Source: CAMFLJ01 sp965279255 (GTDB lineage Bacteria > Actinomycetota > Acidimicrobiia > Acidimicrobiales > Acidimicrobilacustridaceae). From it: DNA of 64,000 bases. Every line of letters starts with the position of its first letter. Position 1 is the first letter of the stretch. Of the stretch, positions 44,024 to 52,705 are shown piece by piece. The stretch is taken from contig OZ257146.1 of NCBI GenBank assembly GCA_965279255.1, positions 1,426,001-1,490,000 of the forward strand, written 5' to 3'. Both the position numbers and the translations under genes were made by a program. The notes under the pieces were generated by a model. It was given only the letters and a program-made list of their open reading frames with translations. It made no database searches and was not told where the DNA came from.

Positions 44024-44791
44024 TCAGGTGATGGGGCAGGCGCCGCCGTCGGCCATCAGGGTGAGGCCGTTGACGTACGAGGCGTCGTCGGAGAGCAGGA
44101 AGCGCACGACCGGGCCGATGTCGTCGACCGCGTCGCCGAGGCGCCCGCTGGGGTTGCGGCCCAGCACCCGGTCCGACATCGCCGGGTCGTGGGCGAAGGC
44201 CTGCTCCATCGCCGGCGTCGAGGCCAACGGGGCGATGCAGTTGACCCTGATGCCGTCGGAACCCCACTCGCGGGCGAGCGAACGGGCGACACCGCGCTGG
44301 GCGCCCTTGACCGCGGCGTAGATCGGCAGGCGGGACTTGCCCTCGAAGCCGGCCTCCGACGTGAGGACCACGTAGGAGCCGCCGGTCGCCTTCAGGTGCG
44401 GATGGGCGGTGACGGCGAGCAGGTAGGTGCCCCGCAGCGACACGGCCACGTGATCGCCCACGTCGGTGAAGGCGACGTCGGACAGGTCGGTGGGGCGGGG
44501 CGAGAGGCCGCTGGTGGCGTTGTGGACCACTCCGTCGAGCCGGCCGTCGCGCTCGATCACGGCGGCGACGGTGGCTGCGACCGAGGCGGCGTCGGCGACG
44601 TCGCACACGATGGCCCGGCCCTGGCCGCCGGCGGCCTCGACCTCTGCCGCGACCTCGAGGGCCTGGGCCTCCCGGCGCGCTGCGATCCACACCGTCCAGC
44701 CCGCCTGTCCGCAGGCGATGGCGATGCCGCGGCCCACGCCTCCGCTGGCCCCTGTGACCAGGACGACCCTGGCGTCGGCGGCCGTCACCAC
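44024..44791 (-). CDS. Short-chain dehydrogenase/reductase
   Basis: 255 residues from GTG 44791. Rossmann motif TGASGGVGRG (14-23), HNATSG in place of the usual NNAG, and the catalytic YAAVK near 160. The C-terminal NGLTLMADGG is standard. It oxidises or reduces an alcohol/ketone with NAD(P). Its start overlaps the stop of the degenerate SDR gene by seven bases. Confidence 0.93.
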   Translation of the reverse strand: MVTAADARVVLVTGASGGVGRGIAIACGQAGWTVWIAARREAQALEVAAEVEAAGGQGRAIVCDVADAASVAATVAAVIERDGRLDGVVHNATSGLSPRPTDLSDVAFTDVGDHVAVSLRGTYLLAVTAHPHLKATGGSYVVLTSEAGFEGKSRLPIYAAVKGAQRGVARSLAREWGSDGIRVNCIAPLASTPAMEQAFAHDPAMSDRVLGRNPSGRLGDAVDDIGPVVRFLLSDDASYVNGLTLMADGGACPIT

Positions 44792-45426
44792 GACCTCCCG
44801 CCGTCGGCGTGCAGCACGGTGCCGGTGAGCCCGGCCGCGTCAGGCGAGAGCAGCAGTCGCACCGCGCCCAGCACGTCGTGCCCGACCGTCCCCGGGAAGC
44901 TGGCGAGTGGCGGCGGCGGGTCGACGACCGGCCGACGGGTGAGACGGGCCGGGGTGGTGACGGCGTTGACCCGCACCCCACGAGGCCCCTCGGACCGGGC
45001 GAGCGACCGGACCAGGGCCTCGACGGCGTCGGCGATGCCGCTCTCGGGCGCCCAGCCGGCGCAGTCGAGTGGGGCCGGGCGGTCGACCACGGCGACGATG
45101 ACGCCTCCGTCGGCGCAGCGCACCTTGGCCACGCCCAGGGCGGCGACCCAACGAGCGAGGGCGACCTCGGCGCGGAGCAGCCAGGCATCGAGGTCGAGGT
45201 CGACGAGCGGGGCCTGCTCGGGCGCGTCGGCCCACGGCGCCACGACGACCCGGCTCACCGCCGGGCCCGACTCGACCGTCGCCCGCCAGGCCTCGAGCGG
45301 CCCGGACCAGCCCCAGTCGATGGCGTGGTCGGCCCCGCCGGGCACGGCGACGAGCTCGGCGCCGAGGGCGCCCTCGAGCTCCCGCACCTCGTGCTGGCCG
45401 CTGCCGAGGAAGAGGGTCTCCCTCAT
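44785..45426 (-). CDS. Degenerate SDR-like protein lacking cofactor and catalytic motifs
   Basis: 213 residues. The C-terminal half is clearly SDR-like (SEGPRGVRVNAVTTPARLTRR and LLLSPDAAGLTGTVLHADGG), but the N-terminus has no TGxxxGxG motif and the centre has no YxxxK. It is shorter than normal SDRs. It overlaps the deacylase-like gene upstream by four bases and the functional SDR downstream by seven, so it is translated with them. It may be a structural partner of the next SDR. No enzymatic role is claimed. Confidence 0.75.
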   Translation of the reverse strand: MRETLFLGSGQHEVRELEGALGAELVAVPGGADHAIDWGWSGPLEAWRATVESGPAVSRVVVAPWADAPEQAPLVDLDLDAWLLRAEVALARWVAALGVAKVRCADGGVIVAVVDRPAPLDCAGWAPESGIADAVEALVRSLARSEGPRGVRVNAVTTPARLTRRPVVDPPPPLASFPGTVGHDVLGAVRLLLSPDAAGLTGTVLHADGGRSW

Positions 45427-47135
45427 GACGGCGACACCACGACGCCGGGGGCGAGCCCGGTGCGTTCACCCCGCTCGACCACCACGCTGCCGTTGACGAT
45501 GGTGGCGGCGATGCCCTTGGGCACGGCTCGGAACCGGGGCGCGCCGGTGAACGGGTCGATCTCCTCGCGACACGTGCCCACGTCGACGGCCTCGGGGTCG
45601 AACAGGAAGATGTCGGCGGCCCGCCCGACGGCCAGCAGGCCGCGGTCGTGGAGCCCCAGGATCGCGGCGGGGATGGCCGTGATGCGGCGCACGGCCTCCT
45701 CGAGGCGCCACACCCGCTCGGCCCGCCACCACGTGGCGAGGAAGTGCGTCGACCACTCCTGGCCATCGTCGCGGTCGAGGTGGGCACCACCGTCGGAGAC
45801 ACCCACGATCATCTGCGGGTGGAGCTGCACGTCCTTCAGCAGCTCCCGCCAGGCAGGGGTCTCGTTCGACCAGTGGAAGACCGTCTCCAGGTCGTCGGCC
45901 AGGGCGAGGTCGAACAGCACGTCGGCGGGGTGGCGGCCGGTGTCGGTGGCGATGGCGGCGATGCCGCGGCCGAGCTGGGCCTGCACCTCGGGAGAGCGGC
46001 CGCTCGACACCCGGAGGCTCTCCCAGAACGGGGGCGGGAGGGTCGAGCCCTTCGCCGGGTCACGGTTCGGCTCGTCGATCGCCGACCGCAGCCGGGCCCG
46101 ATGGTCGGGGTCGGCGAGCAGGCGCCGCTTGGTGGCGACGTCGGCCCCCATCAGCTCGTTCCACAACGGCACGCCCTCGTAGCGGGAGGTGCCGCCGAGC
46201 ACGGTGAAAGGGCCGTTCAGCGGGCGGGTCATCAGCAGCGAGTAGACGGGCGACCCCGCGGCGGCCGAGCGGTCGAGGAACCGCCGTGACTCCTCCCACG
46301 CCTGGGTGGGGGCGTCGACCTTCGAACGGCCGCCGAGGCCCTGGGTGATCAGGGGCACGCCGGCACGGGCGGCCAGCTCGATGAGCAGGTCGCGGTCGGT
46401 GGCGTCGATGCCCTCGACCGCGCTCTCGGGGGCGTAGGCGATGCTCCCCCGCGCCCGCCGGCCCTGCGCGTCGGCGAGGGCCCGGAGCTCGTCGCGGGTG
46501 GAGAGGCGGCTCGGGACCGGACGGTCGGCCATGTCGAGGTGCGTCGGCGCGTGCGACGACGAGAGCCCGAGGGCTCCGGCGTCCATCGCCGCGGTGACCA
46601 TGGCCGCCATGGTGGCGACCTCGGCATCGGTGGCGGCCCGCTCGTAGGAGCTGTCGCCCATCACCCACCGGCGCACGGCGGAGTGCCCCACGTACATGCC
46701 GAGGTTGACCCCGAGGGTGCCGGGCCTGGTCGCCAGGAACTCCTCGAAGGTCTCGAAGGCCCAGCCCACGTTGGCCAGCGCCGCCGGGTCCATGCCCTCG
46801 ACCCGGGCGAAGACCTGGGCGACGTAGTCGTGGTCGTCGGCGCGACAGGGCGCCACCGAGAAGCCGCAGTTGCCGGCGGCCACGGTGGTGACGCCGTGCA
46901 GCGCGGCGGTGTCGCAGAGCGGGTCCCAGGTGATCTGGGGGTCGTAGTGGGTGTGGGCGTCGACGATGCCGGGCGCCACGACGAGGCCCTCGGCGTCGAT
47001 CACCCGGGTGGCTGCCTCTCCTGCCAGGCGCCCGATGGCGGTGATGCGGCCGCCACTGACGGCGACGTCGGCGAGGCGGCCGGGCACGCCAGTTCCGTCG
47101 ACGACCAGACCTCCGGTGATGAGCAGGTCGTGCAC
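45423..47135 (-). CDS. D-aminoacylase/N-acyl-D-amino-acid deacylase-like amidohydrolase
   Basis: 570 residues. Amidohydrolase superfamily: GIVDAHTHYDPQITWDP (HxH metal motif, about 55-71), AGNCGFSVAP (metal-binding Cys as in D-aminoacylases), SSSHAPTHLD, and the catalytic Asp in GVSDGGAHLDRDD (about 450). The usual beta-sandwich strands lie at both ends (LLITGGLVVDGTG and the C-terminal VNGSVVVERGER). It hydrolyses an N-acyl or cyclic amide. It starts three bases after the MarR stop and is one of two such enzymes in the operon. Confidence 0.9.
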   Translation of the reverse strand: MHDLLITGGLVVDGTGVPGRLADVAVSGGRITAIGRLAGEAATRVIDAEGLVVAPGIVDAHTHYDPQITWDPLCDTAALHGVTTVAAGNCGFSVAPCRADDHDYVAQVFARVEGMDPAALANVGWAFETFEEFLATRPGTLGVNLGMYVGHSAVRRWVMGDSSYERAATDAEVATMAAMVTAAMDAGALGLSSSHAPTHLDMADRPVPSRLSTRDELRALADAQGRRARGSIAYAPESAVEGIDATDRDLLIELAARAGVPLITQGLGGRSKVDAPTQAWEESRRFLDRSAAAGSPVYSLLMTRPLNGPFTVLGGTSRYEGVPLWNELMGADVATKRRLLADPDHRARLRSAIDEPNRDPAKGSTLPPPFWESLRVSSGRSPEVQAQLGRGIAAIATDTGRHPADVLFDLALADDLETVFHWSNETPAWRELLKDVQLHPQMIVGVSDGGAHLDRDDGQEWSTHFLATWWRAERVWRLEEAVRRITAIPAAILGLHDRGLLAVGRAADIFLFDPEAVDVGTCREEIDPFTGAPRFRAVPKGIAATIVNGSVVVERGERTGLAPGVVVSPS

Positions 47136-47138
47136 GGC

Positions 47139-47669
47139 TCAGGCCCCCGTCGCGGTCGTCGACGTGGCTGCGACCGAGACCCTGGCGCCGGTGGTCTCGA
47201 CGGCGTAGGCCTCGAGGGCATCGGCGAAGCGGGCGAAGAGCTCGGCGAAGACCTCGATGCTGAAGGGGTCCCAGCCGTCGAGCACCTCCTCCAGCATCCC
47301 GCGCCAGCTGGCCGACAGCTTCTCGAACAGGGCCCGGCCCTCGGGCGTGAGGCGCAGCAACGCGGCGCGGCGGTCGGTGGGGCTGGTCTCGCGCTCGACC
47401 AGGCCCCGGTCCTCGAGCGCCTTGACCCGTCGCGAGACCGTGGAGATCTCGAGCCCGAGGAGGGCGGCGAGCTCGGTCACCGTGCACTGCTCCACCAGCC
47501 CGAGCCGCGACAGGGTGCCGTAGGAGCTGCCCTCCATGCGCTGACCCACGCGGGCGCCCAGCGCCTCGTGGAGCTCGACGTCCTTGGCCCGGCGGGCGAC
47601 CGTGCCGAGGGCCGACTGGATCATGGCGAAGCGCTCGGCGTCGGCGGGGATGGGGGTGATGGCGCTCAT
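47139..47669 (-). CDS. MarR-family transcriptional regulator
   Basis: 176 residues from ATG 47669. The winged helix covers about 45-130: LVEQCTVTELAALLGLEIST, then SRRVKALEDRGLVERETSP and DRRAALLRLTPEGRALF. It lies inside the ten-gene operon, 13 bp after the SDR and three bases before the deacylase-like gene. It most likely senses a pathway intermediate and controls the operon. A GTTGC-N9-GCAAC inverted repeat upstream of the first gene (52611-52629) is a candidate binding site. Confidence 0.93.
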   Translation of the reverse strand: MSAITPIPADAERFAMIQSALGTVARRAKDVELHEALGARVGQRMEGSSYGTLSRLGLVEQCTVTELAALLGLEISTVSRRVKALEDRGLVERETSPTDRRAALLRLTPEGRALFEKLSASWRGMLEEVLDGWDPFSIEVFAELFARFADALEAYAVETTGARVSVAATSTTATGA

Positions 47670-47682
47670 GGGTCTCCCGGGG

Positions 47683-48465
47683 TCAGCGGATGGCCGGGGG
47701 CCGTCCGGCGACGGCGCCGCCGTCGACGATGAACTCGGCACCCGTGCAGTAGGAGCTGGCGTCGGAGGCGAGGAAGGCGACCACCTCGGCCACCTCCTCC
47801 GGGGCGCCGATGCGCGGGATGGGGAAGCCGTCGAAGACGGCCTGGCGGTCGACCGCCTCGAACTGCGGGTCGTTGGTCATCAGGGTGTCGATGACGCCGG
47901 GGTGCACGGAGTTCACCCGGATGCCGTCGTGGCCGAGCTCGATGGCGGCGGTCTTGGTCATCCCCCGGATCGCCCACTTGGTGGCGACGTAGGGCACCGC
48001 CCCGGCGACGCCCTGCAGGCCGGCGATCGAGGAGACGTTCACGATCGATCCCCGCCCGGCAGCCTTCATGGTCGGGATCACGGCCTGCATGCCGAGGAAG
48101 CAGCCGAGCTGGTTCACGGCGACGGCCTCCATGAAGTCGTCGACCGCCACGGACTCGATGGCCCCGGCCCGCACGATGCCGGCGTTGTTCACCAACACGT
48201 CGAGGGCGCCGAACGCGTCGAGCGTGGCCGAGACCGCGGCGGCCCATCCGGCCGGATCGGTGACGTCGAGGTCGACGAACACCGCCGACGCGCCGAGCGA
48301 CGCCGCCACGGCCCGGCCCTCGTCGCCGAGGACGTCGCCGAGCGCCACCCGGGCACCTCGGGCGACGAGCAGGCGGGCCTCGGCCTCGCCCTGGCCCCGC
48401 GCGCCACCACTGATCAGCGCGACGCGGCCGTCGAGGCGGGTGCGGTCGGTGGGCTCGGGGCTCAC
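47683..48465 (-). CDS. Short-chain dehydrogenase/reductase
   Basis: 260 residues from GTG 48465, overlapping the cyclase stop by four bases. Motifs: SGGARGQGEAEA (cofactor), NNAGIV, catalytic YVATK with IVNVSSIAG before it, and VDGGAVAGRPP at the end. Strikingly similar to the SDR at 60755 (same GQGEAEARL block and a GAEFIVDGGAVAGR-like C-terminus), so the two may act on related compounds. NAD(P) alcohol dehydrogenase of unknown substrate. Confidence 0.93.
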   Translation of the reverse strand: MSPEPTDRTRLDGRVALISGGARGQGEAEARLLVARGARVALGDVLGDEGRAVAASLGASAVFVDLDVTDPAGWAAAVSATLDAFGALDVLVNNAGIVRAGAIESVAVDDFMEAVAVNQLGCFLGMQAVIPTMKAAGRGSIVNVSSIAGLQGVAGAVPYVATKWAIRGMTKTAAIELGHDGIRVNSVHPGVIDTLMTNDPQFEAVDRQAVFDGFPIPRIGAPEEVAEVVAFLASDASSYCTGAEFIVDGGAVAGRPPAIR

Positions 48466-49418
48466 AGCACCGCGATGGGGTTGACCGGGCAACCGGTGCC
48501 GCCGGGGATGCGCAGCGGCCCGACGGTGAGCAGGAACTCCCAGCGCTCGGCCCGGCCGCAGGCGTCGAGCAGGTCGTCGAGGCGAAGGTTGTCGATGAGC
48601 ATGAGCCCGATGCGGGTGATGCCGATCTGGTGGATCGGGAACGGCCACTCGTGGATGCCGACACCGGGCATCGGGTCGGAGATCCCGTCGCCGCCGAGCA
48701 GGGCCACGCCGCGCTCGTGGAGCCACGGAAGGCACTCGGCGTGGAGGCCGGCCATGCCGTCGCCGATCGGGTCGAACCGGCCCCGCTGCTCGGTGCGCCG
48801 GGCGTCGCGGCCGGTGGCCACCAGCAGGAGGTCGCCCTCGCCCACGTGCACGCCCTGCGCCGCGCACGCCCGGTCGAGGTCGTCGGGCGAGATCGTGGTG
48901 TTGCCCGGCAGGTGGGGCAGGCCGAGGGCGCGGGGCACGTCGAGGAGCACGCCGCGCCCGACGATGCCGCCGGCCGCCGCCATGATCGTGTTGGCGGTGG
49001 CGCCGGTGCTCTTGACCGTGTCGGGGGTCGCCCCGTTGAACGAGCGGCCCCGCACGAACATGTGGCAGAGGGCGTCGATGTGGGTGGTCCCGAGGCCGTG
49101 GACATCGGTGCCCACGTAGTCACGGGTGGCCTCGTACCCGGGTATGCCGTTGGAGTCGAGGGCGTCACCGCTGGCGAGCATGTGGTGGTGGCACGGGAAC
49201 GGGTTCTCGACCGACGGCACCTTCGGCAGGTCGTGGGCCAGGCTCACCGACAGCCCGGAGCGGACCGAGGCCATCGCCGCGACCCGGCGCTCGGGGGTGA
49301 GCAGGTTGAGGGCACCGAGGTCGTCGTCGTCGCCCCACCGGCCCCAGTTCGAGCACTGCTCGTAGAGCTCCTCGAGGCGTTCGGGGGTGGGGACAGGGAG
49401 CTGGTCGGTGATGGTCAT
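48462..49418 (-). CDS. Cyclase family protein (kynurenine-formamidase-like metal hydrolase)
   Basis: 318 residues from ATG 49418, overlapping the previous stop by four bases. The conserved motif HGLGTTHIDALCHMF (HxGTHxDxxxH, about 110-124) provides metal and catalytic residues. The GDDDDLGALNLLTPE segment near 30 is typical of the longer actinobacterial members. The family hydrolyses formamides, isatin or cyclic imides. In this operon it could open a ring or hydrolyse an amide product of the two deacylase-like enzymes; that is inference. Confidence 0.9.
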   Translation of the reverse strand: MTITDQLPVPTPERLEELYEQCSNWGRWGDDDDLGALNLLTPERRVAAMASVRSGLSVSLAHDLPKVPSVENPFPCHHHMLASGDALDSNGIPGYEATRDYVGTDVHGLGTTHIDALCHMFVRGRSFNGATPDTVKSTGATANTIMAAAGGIVGRGVLLDVPRALGLPHLPGNTTISPDDLDRACAAQGVHVGEGDLLLVATGRDARRTEQRGRFDPIGDGMAGLHAECLPWLHERGVALLGGDGISDPMPGVGIHEWPFPIHQIGITRIGLMLIDNLRLDDLLDACGRAERWEFLLTVGPLRIPGGTGCPVNPIAVL

Positions 49419-51085
49419 GCCGTTCCTCCTCGTAGGAGCGTGCCCGCTCCGACTCCGGTGAGCTGCTCGCCGTCGCGCCGGGTGCGGGCGCCGCCGACCC
49501 AGACGTGGGCGATGCCCGTGCTGTCGGCCACCAGGCGGTCGGCGCCGGCCGGGAAGTCGGCGATGCGCCGGGCCCGGGTCGTGCCGACGGTGGCGGCGTC
49601 GAAGACCACGACGTCGGCGGCCAGGCCGGGGGCGATGCGGCCCCGGTCGCTGAGGCCGTAGACCTCGGCGGGCTGGCCGGTGAGGCGCCACACCGCCTTC
49701 TCGAGGCTGATGGCCTCGACCTCGCGCCACCAGTGCTGGAGCAGGAAGGTCGCGTAGTTGGCGTCGCAGAGCTGGCTGGTGTGGGCCCCGGCATCGGAGA
49801 GGCCGAGCAGGAAGTGGTCGTTGCGCAGCAGCTCGGCGATCTCGTCGTCGTTGTCGTTGATCATGGCGATCGTGAAGCGGGTCTGGAGGTCGTCGTCGAG
49901 GGCCAGCTCGACCATCACGTCGATCGCCGTGACCCCCCGGTCGGCGGCCATCTCGCCGACCGTGCCGGCCTCGACGAGCTCGGGGTGGGCGCCGGACTCC
50001 GACACGATGGCGAAGTCGAGGATGTCGCCCCACGCGGCCTGCATCTCGGTGTGGGCCCGGGCCCGCCACTCGGCGGTGGCGTAGCGGGCGGGGCGCTCGT
50101 CGTGCTCGAGCGAGAGGATCTCGCCGAAGGCGCCGACGTTGGCGAAGGCGAACGGGTCGGACAGCGCCATCTGCACGACGATCGGACGGCAGGCGACCTG
50201 GGGGCGGACGTTGCCCCCCGCGGCCTCGACCCGGGCGGCCACCGCGGCGGCGTTGCCGGGGGCGCGTCGGTTGGTCATGAGCGCCGCCCACGACACCGGG
50301 CGGTCGATCGTCCGGGCGATGTCGGCGAACTCCTCGACGAAGAGGTCGGGGCCCCACGTGGACTCGAGGGTGCCGGCGCCCTTGGTGCCGAGCACGCCGG
50401 CGAGGGCGCGGATCTCGTCGAGGTCGCAGACCCGGCTCGGCACCGGCTTGCCGTAGGCGCCGAGGTGGGACTCGGTGCGCGACGTGGAGAAGCCCACGGC
50501 ACCGGCGTCGATCGCCTCGCCGACCAGCTGCTCCATGCGCTCGAGCTCGTCGGCGGTGGCGAGCCGCTCGGTGGCGTCGTCACCGAGGACGAAGAAGCGC
50601 AGCGGGGTGTGCCCGAGCAGCACGGCCACGTTGATGCCGAGGGGCTGCCGCTCGACCGCGTCGAGGTACTCGGGGAAGGTCTCGAAGGTCCAGGGGATGC
50701 CGGCCTCGAGGGCGTCGAGGGGCATGCCCTCCACGTTCTCGAGCACCCGCAGGATGGTGGGCCGGTGCTCGGGGCGGGTCGGGGCGATGCCGAACCCGCA
50801 GTTGCCCACGACCACCGTGGTGATGCCGTGCCACGACGACGGCGTGACCTCCGGGTCCCACAGGATCTGGGCGTCGTAGTGGGTGTGGGGGTCGATGAAG
50901 CCGGGCGCCACGACCAGGCCGGCGCAGTCGACGACCTCGGCGCCCTCGGGCACGGGGAGGTCTGGGCCCACCGCGGCGATGCGGCCGTCGACCATGACCA
51001 CGTCGGCGACCACGGCCGGCGCGCCCGTGCCGTCGACCACGATGCCGCCCCGCAGGAAGGTGGCGGCGGTGCCCACCGGGGCCAT
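49415..51085 (-). CDS. D-aminoacylase/N-acyl-D-amino-acid deacylase-like amidohydrolase
   Basis: 556 residues from ATG 51085, sharing one base with the stop of the amidohydrolase upstream (TGATG). GFIDPHTHYDAQILWDP carries the metal HxH, VGNCGFGIAP the Cys ligand, GFSTSRTESHLG the next His, and GLSDAGAHTSQLCD the catalytic Asp. Paralogous to the protein at 45423 but clearly diverged. It hydrolyses an N-acyl or cyclic amide bond; substrate unknown. Confidence 0.9.
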   Translation of the reverse strand: MAPVGTAATFLRGGIVVDGTGAPAVVADVVMVDGRIAAVGPDLPVPEGAEVVDCAGLVVAPGFIDPHTHYDAQILWDPEVTPSSWHGITTVVVGNCGFGIAPTRPEHRPTILRVLENVEGMPLDALEAGIPWTFETFPEYLDAVERQPLGINVAVLLGHTPLRFFVLGDDATERLATADELERMEQLVGEAIDAGAVGFSTSRTESHLGAYGKPVPSRVCDLDEIRALAGVLGTKGAGTLESTWGPDLFVEEFADIARTIDRPVSWAALMTNRRAPGNAAAVAARVEAAGGNVRPQVACRPIVVQMALSDPFAFANVGAFGEILSLEHDERPARYATAEWRARAHTEMQAAWGDILDFAIVSESGAHPELVEAGTVGEMAADRGVTAIDVMVELALDDDLQTRFTIAMINDNDDEIAELLRNDHFLLGLSDAGAHTSQLCDANYATFLLQHWWREVEAISLEKAVWRLTGQPAEVYGLSDRGRIAPGLAADVVVFDAATVGTTRARRIADFPAGADRLVADSTGIAHVWVGGARTRRDGEQLTGVGAGTLLRGGTA

Positions 51086-52563
51086 CAGCCGGCGACCGTG
51101 GCCTGGGCGGCGCGGGCAGCCTCGGCGAGCGGGGCGGTGGCGGCCTCGACCGCGGTGCCCACGAAGATGTCGGGGTTCTGGCCGAGCAGGAGGCGGGCCG
51201 GGTTCTCGAAGACGAACTCCCGGAAGTCCTGCTGCTCGAGCACGCCCTTGCGCACCAGCCCGAACGCCTCGGCGACGACCTCGGACATGTCCTCGACGTC
51301 CCAGTGGGCCAGGTCGGAGCTGAACACGGGCTGCAGGCGGGCGCCGAAGGGGTTGGCTTTCGAGAAGGCGTAGGCGATCGAGCGGTCGTCGGCCTCGCAC
51401 CCGAAGAAGAAGCGGGGCACGAAGCGGTCGACGAGCTCGCGCTCGGAGCCCACGTCGAGGAAGCGCCAGTCGTCGCGCTCGTCGGGCGGCACGCCTGTGC
51501 CGGGCAGGGCCCGCAGGGCCGCGTCGAGGTCGATGTCGCCCGCCTTGGCCAGCAGGTCGTCGGCGCCGTAGGTGCGGATCAGCTCCTCGAGGCGGGCCCA
51601 GTCGATGGAGGCGGGGTCGAGCGACGCCAGGGCCTCGGGGTTGCGCTTCTCCCAGTGCTCGAGCAGGTCCGCGAGCAGGATGGCCGCCCAGCCCACGCCG
51701 CACTCGAGGAAGGCGATGTTCAGCCGCGGGAAGCGGGTGGTGATGCCACCCATGAAGAGGCTCTTGCACATGTGGTGCATGCGCTGGGCGAACGACCCGA
51801 TGTGGTTGTAGCTGTAGTTGGTGCGCGAGACGAACGAGCCGGTGGGCATGTTGCCGAGCCCGCCGTGGCAGGTGATGGCGAAGCCCAGCTCCTCGGCCTT
51901 GGCCCACACGGGGTCGTAGTCGTAGGCGCTGTCGATGCCGAAGTGGTCGAACCACCAGGCCTGGCCGGGGTACATGAACGGCGTGACGTTGCCTGGATCG
52001 GGGTTCGGGATCGGGCGGGTGACGCCCTCGGGGAACCCGACGACCTTGAGCCCTATGGCCTTGCAGTGCTCGAGCTCGGCGACGGCCTCGTCGGGCGTGT
52101 GCATCGGGATCACGCCGGCCGGGGCCATGCGGTCGGCGTACTGGGCGTAGGTGTCGGCGTAGTAGTCGTTGAACCCGCGGCAGACGCCCTGGCGGATCTC
52201 GGGGTCCTCGATGCCGGCGATGCCGAAGCCCTTGGTCGGGTACAGCACCGAGAAGTCGATGCCCAGCTCGTCGAGGCGGTCGTACATGAACCGGGGGATC
52301 ACCGCGGTGGCGAGGTCGGTGGTGTTCGCCGCGGGGGTGCCCCACCAGGCCGACTGCGGGGTGCCGGTGGCGAGCCTGGTGTCGGTGTCGGCCTCGAGGA
52401 TGCGGGCGATCGGCGACGGCTGGTTGACGTAGCGGTCGAACGCCACGGGCCCGAGGGCCTCGCGCACGTACGGCAGGATCGCCGGCATGAACTCGATGAC
52501 GTGGCCGTCGACGTCGATCACCGGGTGATCGAGCGCGGCCCGGATCTCCTGCGACTCCCCCAT
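51085..52563 (-). CDS. Amidohydrolase family 2 protein, long divergent form
   Basis: 492 residues, first gene of the ten-gene operon. Landmarks: HPVIDVDGHVIEFMP (metal His and Glu), FAITCHGGLG (His), IAFLECGVGWAAILLADLL and FSSDLAHWDVEDM (Asp). It is about 80 residues longer than the other paralogues, with an insert before the C-terminal Asp region (RTYGADDLLAKAGDIDLDAA). It is probably the entry hydrolase or decarboxylase of the pathway, but this is position-based inference. Confidence 0.85.
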   Translation of the reverse strand: MGESQEIRAALDHPVIDVDGHVIEFMPAILPYVREALGPVAFDRYVNQPSPIARILEADTDTRLATGTPQSAWWGTPAANTTDLATAVIPRFMYDRLDELGIDFSVLYPTKGFGIAGIEDPEIRQGVCRGFNDYYADTYAQYADRMAPAGVIPMHTPDEAVAELEHCKAIGLKVVGFPEGVTRPIPNPDPGNVTPFMYPGQAWWFDHFGIDSAYDYDPVWAKAEELGFAITCHGGLGNMPTGSFVSRTNYSYNHIGSFAQRMHHMCKSLFMGGITTRFPRLNIAFLECGVGWAAILLADLLEHWEKRNPEALASLDPASIDWARLEELIRTYGADDLLAKAGDIDLDAALRALPGTGVPPDERDDWRFLDVGSERELVDRFVPRFFFGCEADDRSIAYAFSKANPFGARLQPVFSSDLAHWDVEDMSEVVAEAFGLVRKGVLEQQDFREFVFENPARLLLGQNPDIFVGTAVEAATAPLAEAARAAQATVAG

Positions 52564-52610
52564 GGTCCCCCCTCTCGGCGCCCCTCGGGCGTGCTCGGGA
52601 CCCTACGGCA

Positions 52611-52629
52611 GTTGCTTGTAGCGTGCAAC
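52611..52629. promoter_or_regulatory. Candidate MarR operator upstream of the ten-gene operon
   Basis: The inverted repeat GTTGC-N9-GCAAC sits 48 bp upstream of the first start (52563). Spacing and TTGC/GCAA arms suit a MarR-type dimer. A TACAAG-like -10 could lie inside it on the minus strand. Low information content keeps this tentative. Confidence 0.35.
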
Positions 52630-52649
52630 CATCTCCCCTGTCCACCCTG

Positions 52650-52688
52650 TGGCTCACCATGACGCCACTGGCGTGACGTACTGAGCCA
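52650..52688. repeat. TGGCTCA-type intergenic inverted repeat, single copy (class III loop)
   Basis: Arms TGGCTCA (52650-52656) and TGAGCCA (52682-52688) flank a 25-base centre with a nested palindrome ACGCCA-c-TGGCGT. It lies 18 bp past the stop of the CoA-transferase (52706, minus strand) and before the operon promoter. The centre is related to the copy at 61548. Confidence 0.8.
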
Positions 52689-52705
52689 GAGGGACGGAGT
52701 GCGGG

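Noticed and set aside
51086..52660. Apparent 1081-residue fusion upstream of the deacylase-like gene
   Set aside because: The upstream part is a wrong frame of the amidohydrolase at 51085-52563; the family start is at ATG 51085.
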